Source: Nitrospira sp. (GTDB lineage: Bacteria > Nitrospirota > Nitrospiria > Nitrospirales > Nitrospiraceae). From it: a stretch of 9,760 nt of DNA. The stretch covers positions 10,955 to 20,714 of the forward strand of contig JABMDE010000003.1 in the NCBI GenBank assembly GCA_015904055.1. The letters run 5' to 3'. Of this stretch, positions 5,823-9,760 are shown in pieces. A program made the position numbers and the translations under genes. The number at the start of each line of letters is the position of its first letter. Positions within the stretch are counted from its first letter, which is position 1. The notes under the pieces were generated by a model that made no database searches, was not told the DNA's origin, and worked only from the letters and a program-made list of their open reading frames with translations.

Positions 5823-6528
5823 TTTCCGTAATCGGCATGTCTGCTCTGTGCAGATCATTGAATGTCGAGCAGTATGGGTGCCGGGTGCTCGGAGTGGTTC
5901 CGGGACGTACGACATGGATAGCGTGAAGGTCTGCGGCGGTGGCTGTATCCAGCTCCGGCTCGGCATCAGATAGAAATACAATCTCTTCAGAGTGGAGTCC
6001 GAGACAGTCGGCGATACGTCTATAGGATGCGGGCGTTACTTTCGACCCGATGCCGGTATCGAAACAGTGAGAAACCATCGGTGTGAGGTCTCCCTCGGTC
6101 GTATGAGCAAGAAGCAGACGCTGTGCCTGCTCAGATCCGGAGGAGTAGAGTGCAAGGGTGAGGCCCTCTTGTCGCCAGCGACGGAAGGATGGCGCAACGT
6201 CGTCGTATAATTCCGGCATGAACGCACCGGTTCGGTAGCCCTCTTTCCAGATCATGCCTTGCAGAGCCTTGAGTCCCTGATGTTTGCGATCCCCTTCCAT
6301 CCACTGGCTGAGGACATCGGCCAGATTCTCGTACGAAAGCAACATGCCGGATTCTTGGGCGATGGTTTCCTGGCAAACCGACGCCCACTGGCGGACCTGC
6401 GGGTCTATCCGATGATCGTGTAAAAATGATGCGATGTGTTGCTTGGCATACGGGAAGAGCACATCTCTGACAAAGGTCACCGGAATGATCGTCCCTTCGA
6501 TGTCGAGTAGAATGCAGCGAATAGCCAT
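5773..6528 (-). CDS. mtnC: Enolase-phosphatase E1 (acireductone synthase)
   Basis: A 251-residue HAD-superfamily enzyme of methionine salvage. It enolises 2,3-diketo-5-methylthiopentyl-1-phosphate and removes the phosphate to give acireductone. HAD motif I is LLDIEGTIIPVTFV with D9 and E11, diagnostic for MtnC; motif II is LYSSGS (127-132); the motif III Lys is in GSKVTPASY (K163); motif IV is FLSDAEPELD (186-195). Length is at the family norm. The start at ATG 6528 fits the family and lies one base after the mtnD stop, without a strong Shine-Dalgarno sequence, indicating coupling. The last 50 bases overlap the convergent exported-protein gene. The product feeds MtnD. Confidence 0.95.
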   Translation of the reverse strand: MAIRCILLDIEGTIIPVTFVRDVLFPYAKQHIASFLHDHRIDPQVRQWASVCQETIAQESGMLLSYENLADVLSQWMEGDRKHQGLKALQGMIWKEGYRTGAFMPELYDDVAPSFRRWRQEGLTLALYSSGSEQAQRLLLAHTTEGDLTPMVSHCFDTGIGSKVTPASYRRIADCLGLHSEEIVFLSDAEPELDTATAADLHAIHVVRPGTTPSTRHPYCSTFNDLHRADMPITEINRLAAPLQEHPPARL

Positions 6529-6529
6529 T

Positions 6530-7051
6530 TCAGTAGTACCGTTGTTCGATGTTGGACTGAGTATAGTGGGGAACCCATCCTGCTTGATCGGTAAAGATCC
6601 GAATCGCACAGACCCTGGGAGTGTCGCCAAGGTTGAACCAGTGTTTCATATTGGCCGGCACGGTTAACAGATCGCCTGCTGTGCATCGGACTGAAAATAC
6701 TTCCTCTTCGGGTGTCTCGTTGTGAAACCAGAAGAGACCCTCGCCGTCGACGAAGAATCGAACCTCATCTTCGCTATGGGTATGTTCACGGAGAAACTTG
6801 TCCCGGATGGCGGGCACATTCGGAGTCGCCGGTGTGACCCGGATGACGTCGGCGGTTTGATAGCCGTTCTTGTCCATGAAGGGTTTGAGCCAGCAGGCAT
6901 GGGCCTGCAAGATGTCCTCATCGCTCGGACTGGTTGGCGAGGTTTTGGCAGGCCGATGGTCATACCAGATACCGCGTTCCTGGAGGAAATGGTGGATCGC
7001 TCGTTCTTCGGTCAGGTGGATCTGTGTATCGGGTACGCGTAGTTCAGCCAT
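6530..7051 (-). CDS. mtnD: Acireductone dioxygenase
   Basis: A 173-residue cupin enzyme that oxidises acireductone. With Fe it gives the 2-keto acid precursor of methionine plus formate; with Ni it gives methylthiopropionate, CO and formate. The metal ligands are visible: H90, H92 and E96 in [15 protein letters not shown], and H137 in [10 protein letters not shown]. The family segments [13 protein letters not shown] and GLFWFH are also present. Length is normal. The start at ATG 7051 gives [10 protein letters not shown] and overlaps the mtnB stop by 8 bases, typical of a coupled operon. It looks fully intact. Its substrate is made by MtnC downstream, but the preceding step (MtnB) is broken in this operon. 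Confidence 0.96.
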   Translation of the reverse strand: MAELRVPDTQIHLTEERAIHHFLQERGIWYDHRPAKTSPTSPSDEDILQAHACWLKPFMDKNGYQTADVIRVTPATPNVPAIRDKFLREHTHSEDEVRFFVDGEGLFWFHNETPEEEVFSVRCTAGDLLTVPANMKHWFNLGDTPRVCAIRIFTDQAGWVPHYTQSNIEQRYY

Positions 7052-7434
7052 GCTGTCGCACCGCCCGTTCGCATTGCAGGAGATATTCGAACGTTTCAAG
7101 ATGACGCTTGGCGTCTGAGAGTGTCCTGCCCCAGACGTAGAGGCCATGGCCAGCCATAGCTGGTGCCGGTGTCCGGGAGGCGAGGTTCGATGTGTGCCGC
7201 CAATTGCACCATATCCTGTGAGTTCTGAAAAACGGGCAACCGGACTTCACAGTCATGCCGATCGATTCCCTCCAGGCCTTTGAGCAATTCCCAGCCGGAG
7301 AAGCTCACGTAACCTGCCGCCTCGGCCAATCGGGACAACAATGCGCCGGCGATGGAGTGGGTGTGAAGGACCGCGCCGATGGTCTTTCTGCGGTAGAGCA
7401 TCAGATGCAGGAGGGTCTCTGCGTACTGCTTGCT
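7044..7434 (-). pseudogene. mtnB: Methylthioribulose-1-phosphate dehydratase remnant
   Basis: This is the C-terminal half of MtnB, a zinc class II aldolase-family dehydratase. Similarity begins abruptly near 7425 with [15 protein letters not shown], then GAVLHTHS (metal-binding His pair), SGWELLKGL and LPVFQNSQD. The frame is lost near 7165-7185: it runs DTGTSYGW and then nonsense, while the +1 frame resumes with [20 protein letters not shown] to the stop at 7044. About the first 95 residues of a usual MtnB, including the substrate-binding GNxS region, are missing. The break could reflect a small deletion between the two nearby GGCTGG copies, but that is a guess. The gene product should be non-functional. 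It sits between the DUF5069 gene and mtnD. Confidence 0.88.
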
Positions 7435-7666
7435 GAAACCAGGCCGCTACTCCTTCATCTGTCGGATTGGTTTTGACGGCTGCTGTGAATTGTTCGGCGG
7501 TGATGCCGGCAAACTCCATCAGCCGTTCGTCCATCGGACAAGGATAGATGTATTCCCCCTCGGTTCCGGCTAACACGGCGCGGCATTTGTCGATCATGCG
7601 GGCCACGTGGACGTGACCCGCAATCGTGACTTTCATACTGCGAGGAAAACTGGTTCTCAAGTCCAT
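7253..7666 (-). CDS. DUF5069 protein with foreign, truncated C-terminus
   Basis: Residues 1-79 match the DUF5069 family: [50 protein letters not shown], then [12 protein letters not shown]. The function of DUF5069 proteins is unknown. From about residue 77 the DNA is mtnB sequence read in the wrong frame, giving an Arg/Pro-rich tail to residue 137 that resembles nothing. As I recall, many family members continue about 60 residues further, with a helical C-terminal region, so this looks truncated by the same deletion that removed the mtnB 5' half. The ATG at 7666 lies 2 bases after the DUF3386 stop, with no clear Shine-Dalgarno sequence, so coupling is likely. It may be inactive. Confidence 0.75.
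   Translation of the reverse strand: MDLRTSFPRSMKVTIAGHVHVARMIDKCRAVLAGTEGEYIYPCPMDERLMEFAGITAEQFTAAVKTNPTDEGVAAWFQQAVRRDPPASDALPQKDHRRGPSHPLHRRRIVVPIGRGGRLRELLRLGIAQRPGGNRSA
7423..7438. other. Deletion junction joining DUF5069 and mtnB
   Basis: In the minus-strand direction, DUF5069 similarity ends at about WFQQ (7430-7441) and MtnB similarity starts at about YAETLLHL (7425). Within about 15 bases the sequence passes from one family to the other in a different frame. The simplest explanation is one internal deletion of roughly half a kilobase; the size is inferred from usual family lengths. Confidence 0.7.
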
Positions 7667-7668
7667 AG

Positions 7669-8343
7669 CTACAACAGACGATGGTTCGTGAAGGTCAGGT
7701 TCTTCACCGTGACGGCGCCGTTCTCGTACGAGATGATCCGGCGAGTGGCCGGCAGATCAGATGCGCCGAGGCGTGTGTGGGTGTCGGTGAAGCTCTCCAC
7801 GTTGTTCAGTTTGCCGTCAGTGGGTGAGTAGTAATAGACGGTGTATCGGGTCGTCAGATGTTTCTGGTCTTGCGTGATGGCACTCTCCTCGACGTTGATC
7901 GTAAAGGCAAACGGGGTCATGCCCGGATGGGCCATGGTCCGATTGATTTGGGTGATGCGGTTGTTTTTGAGCCGATAAAATGAGTTCGAGCCGTGGATGA
8001 TGAGCTTGGTGCCCAAGGGGTGCCCATCTTCCTCCATCGTTAAGGAGTATTTCCCGTCCGATTCCTCGAAGCTGCGCGGGCCACGATGGACGGCGATCAT
8101 GCCGAGTTGTTCCTGCGCCCACTTTTGTGTGTCGGCATCACTGAGTTGAACGGAGACTTCACGCGGACTTTTGACGAGGACGGGACCGCTCGTCTCCTTT
8201 CCGTTGACGTTGACGGTCAGGTCGGCAGTGAAGCCGTTGAACTCTTTTGGCCATCGGGCGGTGCTGTCGAACGCTCGGCGGAGCAACTCACGTGCGTTCA
8301 CGTCGTCGGCGACGGTCGGCTGGTTTTGCTTGTGCTGATCCAT
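7669..8343 (-). CDS. DUF3386 family protein
   Basis: A 224-residue protein resembling the DUF3386 family (PF11866), known mainly from cyanobacteria and some other photosynthetic or chemolithotrophic lineages, with unknown function. Family-like segments are ARELLRRAFDSTARWPKEFNGFTADLTV near the N-terminus, IAVHRGPRSFEESDGKYSL in the middle, and TRYTVYYYSPTDGKLNNVESFTDTH with LPATRRIISYENG near the end. It looks beta-rich and cytosolic, without a signal peptide. The ATG at 8343 is chosen because AGAGGAG lies 8 bases upstream; an ATG at 8364 would overlap that site. It is the first gene of the DUF3386-DUF5069-mtnB-mtnD-mtnC unit, an odd partner for methionine salvage. Confidence 0.82.
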   Translation of the reverse strand: MDQHKQNQPTVADDVNARELLRRAFDSTARWPKEFNGFTADLTVNVNGKETSGPVLVKSPREVSVQLSDADTQKWAQEQLGMIAVHRGPRSFEESDGKYSLTMEEDGHPLGTKLIIHGSNSFYRLKNNRITQINRTMAHPGMTPFAFTINVEESAITQDQKHLTTRYTVYYYSPTDGKLNNVESFTDTHTRLGASDLPATRRIISYENGAVTVKNLTFTNHRLL

Positions 8344-8380
8344 GATGTGTTCTCCTCTAGACATTGTGAAATTCCTTCGG

Positions 8381-8410
8381 ATTATACACGCCGCCGCTCA
8401 AGGTGCTCAA
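8381..8410 (-). promoter_or_regulatory. Promoter of the DUF3386-mtn unit
   Basis: On the minus strand TATAAT (8381-8386) is preceded, after 18 bases, by TTGAGC (8405-8410). A second TTGAGC (8396-8401) lies nine bases nearer the -10, an odd tandem that might matter for regulation. The predicted start near 8374 leaves a leader of about 30 bases that includes AGAGGAG before the ATG at 8343. Confidence 0.6.
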
Positions 8411-8537
8411 TGGCGGATAGGACATATGGGCTACGGGTAAGGACTGTCCTTTGTCGCGCGTATCTCGTCTTTCAAGTACGCTCAGGACGGTGAGTACTCG
8501 AATCGAATCCGGATTATTCCAAATCTCGGCTTGACTC

Positions 8538-8546
8538 TGCTATACT
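8538..8546 (+). promoter_or_regulatory. Possible extended -10 for lysine-rich copy 2
   Basis: CTGCTATACT contains TGC-TATACT, an extended -10 pattern. No good -35 lies at 17 bases (TCCAAA there); the TTGACT at 8531 is too close to pair with it. The resulting leader would be about 80 bases, the last 45 belonging to the repeat. The matching region of copy 1 is outside the window, so conservation cannot be tested. Confidence 0.3.
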
Positions 8547-8631
8547 CCCTCCATTTTCTGGCTGATCGTGTGTTGATTGGCGTCTATACGTTGTAGCAAT
8601 AGGCGTTCAGGAAGGTAGATAAAGGACGGAT

Positions 8632-9006
8632 ATGGAACGGCGCGCAGCTTCGCATACTGAAGAAGAGGAAATGAACCAACGCCGCAAGCTGCTGAATGCA
8701 GCCAGGCGAGGCGATACAAAAGCCATCGGTAAATTGTTCGAGCTGTACCAAGTGCGTGTGCTGAGCGGGGAGCAGCTTGCCAAGGTGAATCGAAGCGCAG
8801 TCTATGTGATGCCTGTGGCGCCTTCAAAGGGAGGCAAGGGAAAGGGCAAGGCTGTGGTCAAGGGACCAGCCAAGGGAGTCAAGGTGGCACCGGAAAAACT
8901 GCCGAAAGCAGAACCTGTGAAACCGGTGAAAGACCCGGCGAAGAAATCCGCTGGCAAGCCGGCCACGGCCGTCTCAGGAACAAAGCCAAAGGCCAAACAC
9001 AAATAG
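8632..9006 (+). CDS. Lysine-rich histone-H1-like small basic protein, copy 2
   Basis: A 124-residue paralogue of the protein at 46-420, the same length. Residues 1-73 are identical although the DNA differs at 16 synonymous sites. Residues 74-124 differ at 18 positions yet keep the Lys/Ala/Pro composition and the ending KPKAKHK. The ATG has the same AAAGGA spacing. The pattern says the N-terminal domain is under strict purifying selection while the tail is held only for composition, as expected of a disordered nucleic-acid-binding tail. Its function remains inferred. Confidence 0.85.
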   Translation: MERRAASHTEEEEMNQRRKLLNAARRGDTKAIGKLFELYQVRVLSGEQLAKVNRSAVYVMPVAPSKGGKGKGKAVVKGPAKGVKVAPEKLPKAEPVKPVKDPAKKSAGKPATAVSGTKPKAKHK

Positions 9007-9031
9007 CTGTTTCCCCGCCGCTGTTCGCTGG

Positions 9032-9313
9032 CTACTGCACCACGACTTTGAGTCCCCCTCCGGCCAGTTTCGCTGCGACTGCCTCGGCCTGTTCGAGCGG
9101 GCCGTTATAGACCACGGCTTCCCCCTCATGATCGATGCGATAGGCCAGCTCAGTCATGCCAGGAATGAACCGGCAAAATAGGTCGATGACCTGTTGATAG
9201 GTATGGCAATCGCAATTGAAGACGACTACCCGGGACTCGAACCCTGTGCCGGCGCCGGTCTGAATATGTTCGGTCGTCTTAGGGATTGTGAGAGGCGTCG
9301 AGGGCGTAGGCAT
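9032..9313 (-). CDS. ClpS-like family protein, copy 2, with five-residue deletion
   Basis: A 93-residue paralogue of the protein at 446-742. Apart from R16H the only protein change is the loss of SAKAF (residues 55-59 of copy 1) through a clean 15-base in-frame deletion (GMT is joined directly to ELAYRIDHEG). These residues lie at the start of the helix that packs behind the N-degron pocket in ClpS structures, so folding or binding may be impaired. The NCDCHT motif and the Asp-His at the usual His66 region remain. The promoter and lack of a Shine-Dalgarno sequence are as in copy 1. Confidence 0.8.
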   Translation of the reverse strand: MPTPSTPLTIPKTTEHIQTGAGTGFESRVVVFNCDCHTYQQVIDLFCRFIPGMTELAYRIDHEGEAVVYNGPLEQAEAVAAKLAGGGLKVVVQ

Positions 9314-9321
9314 GGAGGGGA

Positions 9322-9350
9322 ATTCTAGCAGACCTGAGTGTAATGGTTAA
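9322..9350 (-). promoter_or_regulatory. Near-leaderless promoter of ClpS-like gene, copy 2
   Basis: TTAACC (9345-9350), 17 bases, TGC-TAGAAT (-10 at 9322-9327), then 8 bases to the ATG at 9313. It is unchanged from copy 1, and again the -35 overlaps the stop codon of the upstream gene. Confidence 0.55.
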
Positions 9351-9760
9351 GACGCGCCTGGTTCGACCGACCGATTCTCAATGGTGACACCTGTTCGTTC
9401 CACAAACCGGGTGAGTAATGTGAAATGGGCGCGCGAGTCGGTTGCCACGGCAAGCTGGTTCGCTGTAGCCAGCTGTATCGTATACACCAGTGAGGCTGAG
9501 GTTTTCAGCAGGGCAAGGCCGTAGTCGAAGAGGTCGGCTTCTTTGCCGATGGGCCGTCGCCGGCTGAGTTCGCGGATGTCTGCTACCGTAAAGGGCGTCG
9601 TCTCGAACGAGACATCCTTCAACCGGGCCATCAAGGCGGGCTCGGTAGCGCCATCTTTATCACGCCCTGTGATGTCTGCGCCATCAAACAGACCTCGTTG
9701 GAATCGTCGATTCTCCACCAGCGCTTCATGAAAGAGTGTGCGCCAGGTTGAATCAGTCAG
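9347..9760 (-). CDS. Conserved protein of unknown function, copy 2 (C-terminal part)
   Basis: This is a paralogue of the protein at 776-1447, cut by the window end: the frame is open to the last base (LTDSTWRTLFHEALVENRRF), so the gene starts beyond 9760. About 137 residues are visible. Most differences from copy 1 are isolated substitutions (for example A to D in TVADIREL, I to T and G to N in QLATANQLAV), with no stop or frameshift, so the gene appears maintained. An internal GTG at 9718 is not the true start. Confidence 0.75.
   Translation of the reverse strand: MTDSTWRTLFHEALVENRRFQRGLFDGADITGRDKDGATEPALMARLKDVSFETTPFTVADIRELSRRRPIGKEADLFDYGLALLKTSASLVYTIQLATANQLAVATDSRAHFTLLTRFVERTGVTIENRSVEPGAS

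Larger units (their letters stand above)
8344..8631. other. Divergent intergenic region
   Basis: This non-coding stretch between the DUF3386 gene (leftward) and lysine-rich copy 2 (rightward) holds the leftward mtn-unit promoter, a perfect palindrome AATCCGGATT (8506-8515) next to a GAATCGAATC direct repeat, a possible rightward extended -10, and from 8587 the beginning of the detectable repeat. The GAATCGAATCC part recalls a tRNA T-loop, but no tRNA fold surrounds it. Confidence 0.55.
8587..9760 (+). repeat. Direct segmental repeat, copy 2 (partner 1-1189)
   Basis: Same orientation and gene order as 1-1189. Differences are substitutions plus one 15-base deletion in the ClpS-like gene. Homology runs to the window end, so the full repeat is at least 1.17 kb and may include more of what follows copy 1, such as the antiporter. 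Its left limit near 8587 is only as good as the window start, since copy 1 is cut there. Confidence 0.95.

Noticed and set aside
7253..7430. Genuine novel fusion domain at the end of the DUF5069 protein
   Set aside because: The Arg/Pro-rich tail is mtnB DNA read out of frame, since the mtnB frame over the same bases gives clear MtnB motifs.
8490..8520. tRNA fragment suggested by GAATCGAATCC
   Set aside because: No acceptor or anticodon stem can be drawn around it, and no CCA end or conserved D-loop is present.
1..9760. Insertion sequence or composite transposon behind the flanking repeats
   Set aside because: The repeats encode no transposase, show no terminal inverted repeats within the window, and are diverged throughout rather than identical.

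Overview
The window reads as a piece of a chromosome of moderate GC from a free-living bacterium. The NCDCHT-type ClpS-like protein, a DUF3386/DUF5069 pair placed before mtnB-mtnD-mtnC, and the overall protein style most resemble Nitrospira or a relative in Nitrospirota. This is an inference from protein resemblance, and no rRNA or marker gene is present to confirm it. I saw no transposase, integrase, CRISPR array, tRNA or rRNA.

The main structural feature is a direct segmental repeat. Positions 1-1189 and 8587-9760 are diverged copies of one three-gene module: a lysine-rich histone-H1-like small protein on the + strand, then a ClpS-like protein and a protein of unknown function on the - strand, converging on it. 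The repeat period is about 8.58 kb and homology reaches both window edges, so the true ends are not visible. The first 73 residues of the lysine-rich protein are identical in both copies despite 16 synonymous changes, while its tail differs at 18 positions. The ClpS-like gene has a near-leaderless promoter kept in both copies, but copy 2 has lost five codons.

Between the copies the layout is as follows. (i) 1491-2567 (+) is a CAX-type Ca2+/H+ antiporter, divergent from the unknown gene. (ii) 2568-2664 is an AT-rich spacer. (iii) 2665-2877 (-) is a small charged protein, with a doubtful ORF upstream of it. (iv) 3114-4519 (-) is a two-gene unit: an 88-residue unknown protein followed by hemW, which is split by a one-base frameshift. 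(v) 4587-5822 (+) is a three-gene unit from a good sigma70-like promoter: an FmdB-type zinc ribbon, an unknown helical protein and an exported protein. (vi) 5773-8343 (-) is a five-gene unit: DUF3386, truncated DUF5069, broken mtnB, mtnD and mtnC. The last two are intact enzymes of methionine salvage.

The mtn unit carries a striking lesion. The 3' part of the DUF5069 gene and the 5' half of mtnB are absent and the remainders are joined, and mtnB has a second frameshift near its 3' end. MtnD and MtnC therefore appear stranded without their upstream dehydratase unless mtnB exists elsewhere. With hemW and the 15-base ClpS deletion, the window holds four indel-type lesions, which means either real decay in a duplicated, unstable region or uncorrected assembly errors.
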